DNA of 29,051 nucleotides, from positions 1 to 29,051 of the forward strand of contig NW_004085968.1 of assembly GCF_000220395.1 (NCBI RefSeq). Reading direction: 5' to 3'. Positions 12,010 through 24,066 of this stretch are shown here, one piece after another. The notes under the pieces are model-generated. The model ran no database searches, had not been told where the DNA came from, and was given only the letters and a program-made list of their open reading frames with translations. This stretch comes from Ichthyophthirius multifiliis (Eukaryota; Ciliophora; Oligohymenophorea; Hymenostomatida). Every line of letters starts with the position of its first letter. The stretch's first letter is position 1. Position numbers and translations under genes: made by a program.

Positions 12010-12494
12010 TATTTTTGCTTTTATTTTATTTTTTTTTTAAAAAAAGATATAAAATAATTTTATTTGTTATAATAATATTTAATTTTTTAATAAAATAATA
12101 ATAATAATATTTTTTTTTTTATAAATAATCGAATAATTTAAAAATGTTTTTAATATTTTTTTTTTAAAATGATTTTGATATTTTTATATAAAATTATTTT
12201 ATTATTTAAGTTAATAAAATTAAAATAAAATATAACTTTATTCCATATATTAAATTAGACATAAAAAAAATATAAAAATTATTATAATAAAATAAAAAAA
12301 ATAGATATTATAAAAAACATATAATATATAAATAATAATTATATTTTAATAAATAAAAAAGAAAGAAAATTTATATTCACTAATGTTAATTAATAAAATA
12401 TGTTTATAAGATTTTAAAAATCAATATATAAAAAATATAGACAAAATAATATAATATATAATATATAAATAGTGACATAATAATATTGAATATT
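12010..12494. other. Divergent upstream spacer
   Basis: AT-rich DNA lies between the start of the minus-strand small membrane protein and the candidate mini-gene. It holds only A/T runs and a short (TA) tract. It is presumably promoter sequence, with no recognisable element. Confidence 0.4.
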
Positions 12495-12844
12495 ATGAGC
12501 AACACAATCTCACAATTCGGAATAAAAGATTCATCGATCAAAAATTTAGGTAAAAATATGTTTTTTAATATAATTTATAAAAGTTAGGATTATTTATATT
12601 TACTTGAATGAAATAATTAAATGTTAATTAATATGTTTTTTTTTAAATATATTTATATTTGGATTTATATATTTACTACTATTATTTATTATTTATAGTA
12701 AAAGTATATTTAAATATATAATTTAATAATGATAATTTAATATTTCAATCAGTTCTTTTTTTATGTTATGAATAGAATAATTATAATAATTTTTTTAAAA
12801 AATTTAGATATTTTTTTATTTCTTTTTCTTTTTCTATAATATGA
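12495..12844 (+). CDS. Candidate two-exon mini-gene, about 66 aa
   Basis: An isolated G/C-richer island starts with ATG at 12495 and reads MSNTISQFGIKDSSIKNL. A GT donor lies at 12550. If spliced to the TTTATAG acceptor at 12698, the second exon (12699-12844) stays open, reading VKVYLNIQFNNDNLIFQS and then a Phe/Ser-rich tail to TGA 12842-12844. The first exon has far more C and G than its surroundings, and the codons look real. The second exon is weak and could be chance. I recognise no family. A conserved non-coding RNA is an alternative reading of the island. Confidence 0.3.
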
Positions 12845-13180
12845 AAAATATTTTAATTATATAAAAATAAATAGTTATCATTTTTTTAATATGTAAATTA
12901 AATAATTTATTATGCTAAATATATTTAATTTTTTAATTATATTATATTAAATTTCTAATATTATATTAAAAAAAAGAATTTATATAATATATAAATAGAT
13001 ACATATTAGATATTTAATAATTATATAAATATGTTTATATATTAATTAAAATTATGATTTTTTATTTTTTTTTATATATATAATATACATATATAATTTA
13101 TTTTTTAAATTATGGATTTTATTTTTCATGTGTTCTAAAAAAATAAATTTATAAGAAAAAAAAAAAAAAAAAAAAAAAAA
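12845..13180. other. Spacer ending in a 25-nt poly-A leader
   Basis: AT-rich, no gene seen. The last 25 bases (13156-13180) are all A and directly abut the ATG of the EF-hand gene, so the mRNA leader there would be pure A next to the start codon. Confidence 0.6.
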
Positions 13181-14515
13181 ATGGAAAATTAAAATCCTTT
13201 ATTAACAAAAGAAGAATTAAAAATTTTATTTGATTAAATAGACTTAAATAAAAACGGTTTTCTAGACTTTTAAGAATTTCAGAATTTCTCTAAAAGCCTC
13301 CCTACTCCTTTATCTCATAAAGAAATCGTAAAAATATTTAAAAACCTCGATAAAGATAAAGATAATAAAATTTCATTTGATGAATTCTACTAATGGTGGT
13401 ATTGGGGAAAAGACCAGAATTTACTTCCTTTATTTTATACTAAATTAAAAACTGAAAAATACTTAAAATAGACAAGTTCTTAATTTAAAAAATTACAAAC
13501 AAATCAATAGGATGCTTCAGCTTAGGAAGATACAGAAATTAATAGTTACTTAATTTAATTAAATAGTACATAAAAAGAACCTAAATTTGAGTTTAATATT
13601 GAATTATTAACTGATAATTTAGCAAATGAAAAAGCCTAAAAATTTATTGAAATTAATTAGTTAAATTAGACTAATCCTTGTATAATTTTAAAGCTATAAT
13701 TTGATTAAAAAGTAAAGGATTATTAAAATATTGTAGACGAATTTGAATAAATAGTGGAATAAATTAAATCATTTGCAGAAAATCTGCTCCCACCAGAAAT
13801 GTCAGATTAATATTTGAATATGATATAGTTTAAATATCATATTATGGATAATAAGTATCTTATTTTTACTATATTTGGTAATCATGAGTTAATAAATCAA
13901 ATGGTTTAGTCATATTGTGATGCTGCAGCATAGATTAAATAGGATGACTTAGGAATTTCAGTAAAAGTAGGATTAAAAACATAACTTGATGTCGAAAATA
14001 TGATAAAAAATAAATAAGAAGTTAATTTTATGGAAGAATTATTGAAAGAACTTAATATTGAAATAAATGGAAAAATGTCTAGGTAATTATATAAAAATAT
14101 AAGATAAGTTGCCTATGAAAAATTCGGGAAAGACTTCGATTTATAAAGCAATTATAAAAAAGAAAATTAATTGTTTATTTTTATATTTTCTTTAATTACT
14201 TAGGGAAGAATTACTATCAATTTAAACACAAGTAGTAATATATTAAAATCAATCAAATTTAATTAAGTAAAATGTAATGATATGTTCTTAAAATTTAGAT
14301 AAAAAACTAAAATAGCTTCTCTTTTTGACGCTGCTCCTATTTTTGAGGAAAGCTTTAATTTTATTTAATCTAACTTTAATTCAGAAGATACTGAAATCAT
14401 ATTAATTTTACCAACAGCTGTTCTAAGCATGTAAATTAAAGGAAAGAATTTAGGAGAACTTGCAAAGTAATTTATTTATAGAGAAGAAAATGAAATAGAT
14501 TAAGATGATGATTGA
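13181..14515 (+). CDS. EF-hand calcium-binding protein, 444 aa
   Basis: A single uninterrupted frame of 445 codons ends in TGA 14513-14515. Two canonical EF-hands lie at the N-terminus. Loop 1 is DLNKNGFLDFQE (residues 21-32, ligands D21, N23, N25, D29, E32). Loop 2 is DKDKDNKISFDE (57-68, ligands D57, D59, D61, S65, E68). Both keep the Gly/Asn turn and the final Glu, so Ca2+ binding is likely. A linker follows (about 90-150) and then a 290-residue domain with LLPPEMSDQYLNMIQFKYHI and LISVKVGLK-like stretches that I do not recognise. It ends in an acidic tail, EENEIDQDDD. No signal peptide or membrane helix is visible, so it is probably cytosolic. The start is unambiguous: poly-A leader, then MENQNPLLTKEELKILF, the entering helix of EF-hand 1. 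It has no close family match that I can recall outside ciliates. Confidence 0.88.
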
Positions 14516-14676
14516 TTTTAATTTATATATATGAATATATATATATATATATAAATATATAAATATATATTTATATAAAAATATAAATATATATTTATAT
14601 AAATTTTATTTATTTAAGTTTTATTTATTAATATATTAAATATTTTTTTTTTTTTTATTAAATATATATGTTTATC
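14516..14676. other. Convergent AT spacer
   Basis: Short spacer between two convergent genes, made of TA repeats and a T14 run. Nothing else is seen. Confidence 0.5.
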
Positions 14677-16479
14677 TCATTCTTAATTATATTCCATTGA
14701 ATCATCTGAATCTTATTCTTTGGGTTAAGGCTTTTTGAATGCCTTAAATTGAGATTCTGTACTTTAGAATCTGCCTTCAAAATAATTGTTTTATTTAAGC
14801 ATTTTATGTGAAAGACAAGTTAATTAAGTTCTAGAATTAACAAATTACTTTTTTTTTTATATAAATTATTATTTAACATAATTTTATTTATTTGAAATAA
14901 ATTCAATAAAAAATTAATTTATTTTTTTTGTAATTTTTTGATACATAGTTTTATTAAATCAAATTAAAAAAAAAAATTATATATAAATATATATATACTT
15001 GCATAAAACTAGGTAAAGGAGATTTTAAATCTCTTTCTCTTGGTAACATTCTTTTAAAATCAGGACATGTAGTACTATTGTATTATTTATAATAAAACTT
15101 ATATATATATAAATTTAAAAAGGTATATATATAATTATGTACTTTTTAAATATAATAGATTTGTTTTTATAATCGTTTAAATTATAAAAATTTTCATTAT
15201 ATGTTATTGTTTTTTTTTCAAATGTTTTTCTTGCAGGAATTTTATGAAAACTAGGTCCACAAGAACCGAGTGTTTTTTTACCGAATTCGTAATTTGGATT
15301 ATAATCAGGTGCAAATTCTTTATTTTCGTATATTTTATTATCCTCTCTTCCTAAAGATGCTTTTATATTAAAAGAAGGTATATTTTTTATTTTCGAAAAA
15401 TATTTCGAATATCGAATTGTTTCAAATTGACTTTCGTGAGGATTATTTTTTTAATTAATAAGTAAGGCTCCTCTTTTTATAAATATATAAGAATTTATAA
15501 AAATATATATTTACCTTGATTATTATCTTCCTAAGTCTATAAAACCAGTTGTCCTTTTTAATAATTTATCTGGAATTGGTCTTCTTAAATCGAATTCTAA
15601 AGTTTAATTCATTTATTATGTCGAAGACTTTGTTTTCATATTTAATTTTTATTTATTTTATTCATATTATTTATGAACATTTAACATATTCCATACTAAA
15701 TGTGGGTTTCTATAAAAAAAATAAAAAAAATCTTAATTAAAATATTAAAAAAAAATAAAAAAATATAAATAGATAAATATAAATAAAAATAAAAATATAA
15801 ATATAATTATTAATATATAGATATATATATAGATATATATATATATATATTTATTTTTATTTGTTTATATATATTTTTATTTATATATAAATATATTTAT
15901 TTAATTTAATTTAATTTTATCATTAAATTAATTAATTTAATTTTATTTAATTTATTAAATTATATTTATTTTAATTAATTTTAATTAATTTAATTTAATT
16001 TTAATTTAATTATTTACTTGTCTATAACTGTATATTTAACACGATAATGACCAACAGGTTTAGGAGGATGCTTTATTGCCTTTTATTATTTTTATTAAAA
16101 ATTTATTATTTAATAATTTTTACTTTTATTTATTGTATTTTCTCTCTTGATAATTATTTATAGAAAGGTTAACTTTCTTCTTTTTTTTATAAATTTTTAT
16201 CATTTTCTTATCCCTTTGTTTTAATTTTATTTTCAAATAAATTTTCATTTTAATCATTTTACTATATTTTTTTTATTATTTTTAAAAGTATTATATATAT
16301 ATATATATTGCTTTTTCTTATTGTGCCATTTAAAAAGATTAAACTTTCAAAAGTCTTTTTTTATTATATAATATTTCATCTTTTCTTTAAAATATAATAT
16401 ATTTTTCTGAAGTAAATCTTCCTGCTTTAGAAAACATTCCTAGTCCTTACGGGTCATGTTAATCTGTTACGAAAGCCAT
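14677..16479 (-). CDS. Seven-exon SHIPPO-like (ciliary microtubule-associated type) protein, 368 aa
   Basis: In transcript order the exons are 16479-16345, 16261-16124, 16079-16018, 15709-15515, 15472-15143, 15074-14999 and 14847-14677. They total 369 codons with every junction in phase. Introns are 83, 44, 308, 42, 68 and 151 nt, all GT...AG. The protein begins MAFVTDQHDPQGLGMFSKAG and contains short Pro/Gly/aromatic units: HPPKPVGHYRVKYTV (about 95-109), DLRRPIPDKLLKRTTGFIDL (about 150-170), IPSFNIKASLGRED (208-221), FAPDYNPNYEFGKK (230-243), GSCGPSFHKIPARKTF (246-261) and PDFKRMLPRERDLKSPLPSF (about 289-308), with an acidic tail QDSDDSMEYNQE. This style of irregular Gly-Pro-x-Tyr/Phe repeats separated by basic segments is typical of SHIPPO/STPG-type proteins that line axonemal microtubules. 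I infer such a role but cannot name the orthologue. The neighbouring beta-tubulin gene is transcribed in the same direction. Confidence 0.75.
15710..16017 (-). other. Longest intron (308 nt) with TA and TTAAT repeats
   Basis: Third intron of the seven-exon gene. In transcript sense it opens GTAAATAATTAAATT and closes TTTTTTTATAG. It holds a (TA)n block at about 15815-15850 and an AATTTAATT-type direct repeat array at about 15900-16010. Splicing joins VIDK to NPHLVWNML in phase. Confidence 0.75.
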
Positions 16480-17069
16480 TTTTAATATTTTTTGTTTTAT
16501 TTTTGTTGTTATTTTTTTTAAAAAATTGTAAAAAAAAAAAATGATTTTTGATTTAAATTATAAATTGAGAAAGAAAAAAAAATAGTTATTTTTAATTATT
16601 TACTATATTATTTATATTTTTAAATAAACAAAAATAGTTATTTTTATTAAAAAAAGGAAATTTTTATTAAATAAGAAACAAAATTTATTCTGAATTTATT
16701 TTATTATATTTTGTATAAAATATTTTACTTTTTTTAATATTTTAGGATTATAATTTTATACATCTATAAAATACAAAGTAATAAAAATATATATAGGGGA
16801 TAAAAAAAAAAAAAAAAACCTTTTTTTTTTATAAATTTAAATTTATAAAAATACAAATTCAACATAAAAAAAATATATAAATGGTGTCGTTTAATTTAAT
16901 ATATCTATTTTTTTTTTTTTTATAAATAAATATAAATGCATTATAAGTTCCTTTTTGAATCCTCTAAGAAAGAGTTAAAAAATTAACCAATAACACATAT
17001 ATATCATTTATAAAAGAAATTCTCCAAAAAAAAAAAAAAAAAAAACGATAAAAAAAAAGAGAAAAATCA
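16480..17069. other. Spacer between two tandem minus-strand genes
   Basis: This holds the 3' flank of beta-tubulin (right side) and the upstream region of the seven-exon gene (left side). A/T runs dominate, including poly-A at about 16803-16818 and poly-T at 16909-16921. A slightly richer patch at 16936-16996 is probably tubulin 3' UTR. No gene is seen. Confidence 0.5.
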
Positions 17070-18402
<1,333 letters not shown>

Positions 18403-20354
18403 TTTTTTTCAAAGTTTTTTTTTTTTTTTTATTTATTTAATTATTTTTTTTTTTAAATTTATTTTGCCTTTTAACAACTTGAATATAAAGAAATATTTTC
18501 TTTTTTTCTTTCTTTTATATATTATTTGTTTTTTAGTTAATTAAAGTAAAAAATGTAACTCTTTATATATAGGAAATATTTTTATATATGTGTCTTTTTT
18601 ATTTATTTTTTAGATTTATAATTTATTTCAAAAATAATATATAAAAAATATTTATTTTTAGTTTCATTTTTTTGTAATATAAAAAAATAATAAAATAAAT
18701 ATTAAATTTTATACAAGAAATCTTAACAAATAAAATATATTTTATATATAATATTAATTTATCTTAAAAATAAATGAAATTAAAATATTTTAATAAAAAA
18801 TAATTATTCCTATAAATAAATATTATATAAAGTTTTATTAAGATTTAAATATGTTAAATTACCTTTTAAAAAATAGTAAATATAAAAGCAAATATATTTA
18901 TTTACGTTTTTTAATTTTTGTTTTTTTTTAAATAAATAATTTAATATTATAGTCCTATTTTTCTTATATAAATATACATAAAATAAAATTAAATTTAAAA
19001 ATAAGTTTTTAAAAGAAAATAAAACATATAATTTGAATTTATAATTAAAAAAATATTTTAAATTTTAAATTTAAGTAAACAAAAAAATAGATTATTATAT
19101 AAATCTTGCTCATATTCTCTGAATATCTTTTTGAAATAAATAAAAAAAGATTAATAATTTATATTTTTTATTATTATTAATAAAAATTATTTTAAATATT
19201 TAAATTTAAGAATATAATATATATATACACATATATAAATTTTTAAAATAATGTTCTTTTTTTTTTTTTTTTTAACAATTAAAGTGTTTATTTATAAAGT
19301 CCTAAAATAAACATTATCTAAAAAGAATAATATAAATATAAATATTCTAAATATATATATATTAACTTATTTAAAAAAAAAAAAATTTATTTATACTTTT
19401 ATAAAAATTTTGCAATACTTTGTATTTTATTTTTTTAAAGAATAAATAAATTTTATTTTAAAAACTTGTTCATTTAAAATTTATTGTAATACTATTTATT
19501 TTAATGAAAAATTATTAAGAAAATTTTAATAAAACAAATTAATGCATTAACAGTTTAAAATTTCTATAAAATAATTTAAATTGTATATTATATCATTATA
19601 ATTATTAATTATATATGTTTATAGTTTTTATAATCTTTTTCTTAAATAATAATTTATGGTTAAACTGATTATTAAATTAATAAAATATCATATATATTTA
19701 TATACTTTAATAGTATTTTTTATCATTTATAACTTTTGTTCTTTTTATATATTATTAGATTGAATAAAATATATATTTTAATTTTTTTTTTTAAAATAAA
19801 TATAATTATTATATAAAATTGTTATTTTATTTTAATTTATTAATAAAATAATTAATTTATACAAGTTTAACTAATTAATAATAAATTTAATATAAGAATA
19901 AGTTGAAATATTATATATAGATTTAATTTTTTTAAAAAAAACTAAATGAAATTAAATTTATATCTGTTAATTATTTAAATTAATAAATAAAATGTTTTTA
20001 ATAAAAATTTTTATAAAACTAAAAAACAAATATATAACAAAAAATTATTTTATATAAATATATTTTTTAAATTAAGAAAATATAAATATAATTATAATTT
20101 TTTTTTTTAGTCTTAAATTAATTATTTTGTATATAAGTTAAATAATATTAATTATTTATCATTTTTAGCCTTTTTTTATTTAATAAGATATATATTTATG
20201 AAAAAAAAAAAAAAAAGCTTTTAATCTTTATTTAGAAAATAAAAATATATATTTTATAAATATAATATAATAATTATGACATAAAACTTATATATAAAAC
20301 GCATTTTTTTTAATTAAAAAATAAAATAAAAAAAAAATCACTTTTACTTAAATA
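18403..20354. other. Long gene-free spacer, almost 2 kb
   Basis: Upstream region of both beta-tubulin (minus) and the transporter (plus). Base composition is extreme, with A/T runs almost throughout. T-rich DNA just beyond 18402 becomes an A-rich leader in tubulin mRNA. One slightly G/C-richer island at 19103-19135 contains a short perfect hairpin. I find no convincing ORF, tRNA or snRNA. Confidence 0.5.
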
Positions 20355-21686
20355 ATGCATTAATAAAAATCCGATTTTTTAAGTGCATGTATAAATATGT
20401 TCAAAGGTTTAATAGGTATAGGAGTTTTATCATTACCAATTGCATTTTCGCGAAGCGGTTATTTAACTGGATTATTTTTATTAACGTTTTGCGGATAACT
20501 AATGATATATGTAAGTAAAAAGATGATGGAAATAGCTGACAAGTAATTATTTTAAGCCTAAAACATAACCTAGTTTTGTATTTAAACATTGGGAAAAAAA
20601 TCAGAATTATTAATAAATATATGTTTATTTGGAATGCAATTAAGTGTATGTGTGGCTTATGTGATATATTTTACGAGTTATTTTTAAGAGATTTTCTGTA
20701 TTTTAATAGTAAATAGGTAAAATTATATTTGTTAGTCAAGACTTATTCCTTTATTGTTTTCTTTGGTTTTAATTTTCCCTTTAATTTTTATAAAGGAAAT
20801 TTCTAAATTATAATAATGGAGTCTAATGGCGAATATTTTAGTGTTTTTTAGTCTTTCGGTTATTTCTTTATTTTGCATCTATAATATTTTTATAAATGGA
20901 GTTTCTTAATAAAAAAGTGCATTTAAATTTGATGGATTAGGAAATTCTGTGGGCGTATTTATTTTTACATTTGAAGGAATAGGCCTATATTTTGATATAA
21001 GATATTCTATGAAAGAACCATATAGATTTAAATAAGTATTAGAATATACTATAAATTTTACTATATTATTATACTCATTAATTGCTCTTTTGGGGTATAT
21101 TACATTCGGAGATAATGTTTAGGATGTTATTTTATTTAATTTACCTATAAATGGCTTTTTTTTCAATTTTGTTTAACTTTGTTATTGTGTTGCGTTGATA
21201 TTTTCATATCCGCTTTAAATTTTTCCTTTAGTAGGTATTATTGAATAGTATTTATTTGAAAATTAATAATAAAATAATAGTCTTTTTAATGAATAATAAA
21301 TTATTATTGGAGAAAAATAAAACCTTAATTTAGATGTTAAAAACTAGTATATTTATGTCAACGAAAATTATTAAGAAAATAATGATTTAGATAATATTAA
21401 TTAAAAAAAAATATAATATGAAATAAAAAGTGTTTTTGTAAGAGTTTTTTTTACTTTATTTATATTTCTTTCAGCACTTTTATTAAATAAAGTCTCCATT
21501 TTTATTAACTTAATAGGATCAGTTTGTGGTACTACACTTTCTTATGCGATTCCTGTTATTATTTGTAATAAATGTAATAAAAATCTTAGTAAAGAGTAAT
21601 ATTATATTAATTGTCTTATTCTTATAATTGGAATTGGATTTGGTTTTTTTGGTATAAAATCTACTATTTAAGCTTTTTATATATGA
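20355..21686 (+). CDS. AAAP-family amino-acid transporter, 443 aa
   Basis: One uninterrupted frame from ATG 20355 to TGA 21684-21686; an in-frame TGA at 20277 bounds the start. The N-terminus carries the family hallmark NMFKGLIGIGVLSLPIAF (residues 14-31) in the first membrane helix, followed by Ser-Gly-Tyr. Later landmarks are FIFTFEGIGLYFDIRYSMKE (the Phe-Glu-Gly...Met-Lys motif in the helix 6-7 region) and SALLLNKVSIFINLIGSVCG, typical of helices 8-9. About ten to eleven hydrophobic segments are seen, with an Asn/Gln-rich cytosolic loop at about residues 305-350 that is unusual in length. The family (SLC32/36/38-like) moves neutral amino acids with protons or sodium across the plasma or vacuolar membrane. 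The exact substrate cannot be told. Confidence 0.92.
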
Positions 21687-21897
21687 TTATTTAATAAATT
21701 AATTAATGTATAAATAGAATCTAATTTTATATTTTTTTATATAGTATTTCAACATTTAAAAATATAATTAATTAAATTAAATTGTTTAAAAAATAAATAA
21801 TTCTATATTTAGATTTTTATTATAAGTAAATGAAATAAATTAATTATTTAAAACTACAAAAAAAATAAATAAATTATAAATATAAATATATATTATA

Positions 21898-21944
<47 letters not shown>

Positions 21945-22389
21945 ATATTTTTATTCAAAAAATTTTCATATTTTCATTTAAAAAAAATAAAGAAAATGTT
22001 TTATTTTTTATATATATATATTTCTAAAAAAAATTATAAAAATATAAATTTCAAATGAAGGAAAAAAAAAAAAAAGGGAAAAAATTTTTGATAAAAAATT
22101 TATAATTTTTATTTTTGTAAAATTAAATATTTTTTTATTTATTTTAATATTATATTTTATTTTAAAAATTTTATTTATAAATTTTATTATTAATTTTTTT
22201 TTTTTTAAAAAAAAAAAAGAATAATATAGGATAGTTTATTTGCAATATTAGATTATAATTAAAAAAATAATATATATTTTTATATGAAAAAAAAAAATAC
22301 AAAAAAAATAGAACAAACATATATATTAAATATTAAAATATACACTTTTTAAATAAATATATTTAAATATTAAAAATATTATTTAACAT
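21687..22389. other. AT spacer with TA and poly-A/T tracts
   Basis: A (TA)n array at about 21903-21936 and several homopolymers fill this interval between two plus-strand genes. No gene is seen on either strand. Confidence 0.5.
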
Positions 22390-23177
22390 ATGCAAAACTA
22401 ATCAGATTCTATTTTAAAATAGTCATTTACACTATTTATACAAGGACTAATCTAAACTAATGAATTAAATAAAAAGCTTTAAAAAAAATGCAAAATATTT
22501 GAATACTTCATATAAAGATTACCCTATAGTTTATTTTAAATCGAAAATTTTTGCAAAAACATAGCTTTTAATAATAATTAAGATATAATGAAAAAGTTTA
22601 TATAAGAAAATGCATTAGATGTATTATTATTTAAGAATAACTCAAACTATTCAAGCCAAGCATTAATGCCGAATTCTAATTCAACAACAATATTATATGA
22701 AAATTCTACAGAATTTCTATCACCCTATATTAACAGGAATAAAAAAAGCAATAATATACCAACTTAGTAAATAAATGCAAATTTAAGTAATTAAGAATTA
22801 GAAAATAATCATTATTATAAATAATAATTATCTAAAGACAATAATAATATAGAAAAAAATAATAAATTTTATACGAGTATTTAAGATCTTCCAAAAGCTA
22901 AACTTAATTTTATGCTTGAAAATAATTAATAAGAAAATCAAAAATAGCAGTTATAAGAAAAATAATTTTATTTGGAAAAATAACCTTAGTAATAATTTTA
23001 ACTATAGCCTTAACTTTAAACAAATATATAACCTTAACACTAACCAAATATTTAACCTTAAAATTAACCTTAAACATAATTTTAACCATAGTCTTAACAT
23101 TAACCTTTATCTCAAAATAAAACATAACCTTAACCATAGCCTTAAATATAAGCTTAAATTTAAAAATAACCTTAGTA

Positions 23178-23236
<59 letters not shown>

Positions 23237-23835
23237 TTATTATCCATGAAAATAATTATATTTCACCAAATAGATAAATTAACATGTTTTGTAATTAACA
23301 ATAATAACATAATAATTATTCAATAAAAACTAAAATAACTGAATAAATAATTACTCATCATAATTCTTTAAGTGCTTAACATATAACACCATAAATAGCA
23401 TCTGCTTAGTTTATAGATTTATAATGTAAAGATTTTACAACTAACAACTTTAATCATTAGTTTTCTTTTACTAATTTATGTAAAGATATTAACAAAAATA
23501 AACTATAGCAACCTCAATTAAAACCCCAAAATAATTTTAATCCTAAAGAATTACTATAAAAAGTATAAAACAACATAAATGAATTCAAATAAGATACTAT
23601 GAAAATAGTCACTTTAATAGGAACTAATTCTATAACAGAGTCAAGAATTAATTCAAGACATTCTAAATATTTAAAACAAAAAATCATATAAACATAATAA
23701 AACCCTATTAATTAATTTAATATTAATTAACTTTTATATGATAATTAAATTTAAATCAATTAGGATGTTAACGAAGGCGAAAGGAAATCAATGTACTTAA
23801 AAAACATGAGTATTTTTTTAAATAAGAATAAATGA
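22390..23835 (+). CDS. Gln/Asn-rich protein with xQ array and polyQ, 481 aa
   Basis: I do not recognise this protein. The frame is open from ATG 22390 to TGA 23833-23835, 482 codons, no intron needed. The N-terminal 90 residues look folded (SFTLFIQGLIQTNELNKKL, then CKIFEYFI). A Ser/Asn-rich linker follows. At about residues 198-262 the sequence alternates Gln with Pro, Asn, Phe, His, Ile or Leu (xQ dipeptides), and about 21 consecutive Gln follow (two TAG then nineteen TAA, 23173-23235). The C-terminal third is Ser/Thr/Asn-rich with TMKIVTLIGTNSITESRINS. Low-complexity Gln/Asn regions like this often drive assembly into granules; that is inference. The fact that the frame survives through a 19-unit TAA repeat, on which a standard-code reading would stop at once, supports the reassigned code. 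Other open frames over the repeat are off-frame shadows. Confidence 0.8.
22983..23175 (+). repeat. xQ array: imperfect CCTTAA-type hexamers
   Basis: Irregular repeats of CCT TAA, CCT TAG, ATT TAA and AAC/ACA TAA, always in codon phase, encode Pro-Gln and other x-Gln dipeptides. They look telomere-like at first sight but are degenerate and obey the reading frame. Confidence 0.75.
23179..23235 (+). repeat. (TAA)19 coding microsatellite
   Basis: Nineteen TAA units in frame give poly-Gln. The same trinucleotide in the giant gene is read in another frame as poly-Asn. Confidence 0.85.
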
Positions 23836-24066
23836 TTATTATATTTTATTTTATAATTATATATTTAAGTTAAAATAAAATCTTTCTTTTTCCCTTTTTT
23901 ATTAAAAAAACAAACAAATAAATAAATAATTTAAACAAAAAAAAAGAAAATAACGATATATAAATGTATATATATATATTATCATTTATATCTAACAAAA
24001 AAAGAAAATTAAATTTTATTCAAATAAAAAAATAACATTTTTTTTTTTTTTTAAAAAAAAAAAAAA
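23836..24066. other. Convergent spacer
   Basis: Short 3'-to-3' spacer between the Gln-rich gene and the minus-strand membrane protein gene, with a T14 run and an A13 run at about 24039-24066. Nothing else is seen. Confidence 0.5.

Noticed and set aside
15549-15740. Plus-strand 63-aa open frame
   Set aside because: It overlaps exon 4 of the minus-strand seven-exon gene, which splices in phase on both sides.
19060-19120. Short minus-strand frame beginning MSKIYIIIYFF
   Set aside because: It is almost entirely Ile/Phe/Tyr/Lys from AT-rich DNA, with no supporting splice or codon signal.
22910-23326. Separate short proteins on both strands over the repeat
   Set aside because: They are off-frame or antisense readings of the Gln-rich gene, whose own frame is open over 482 codons.
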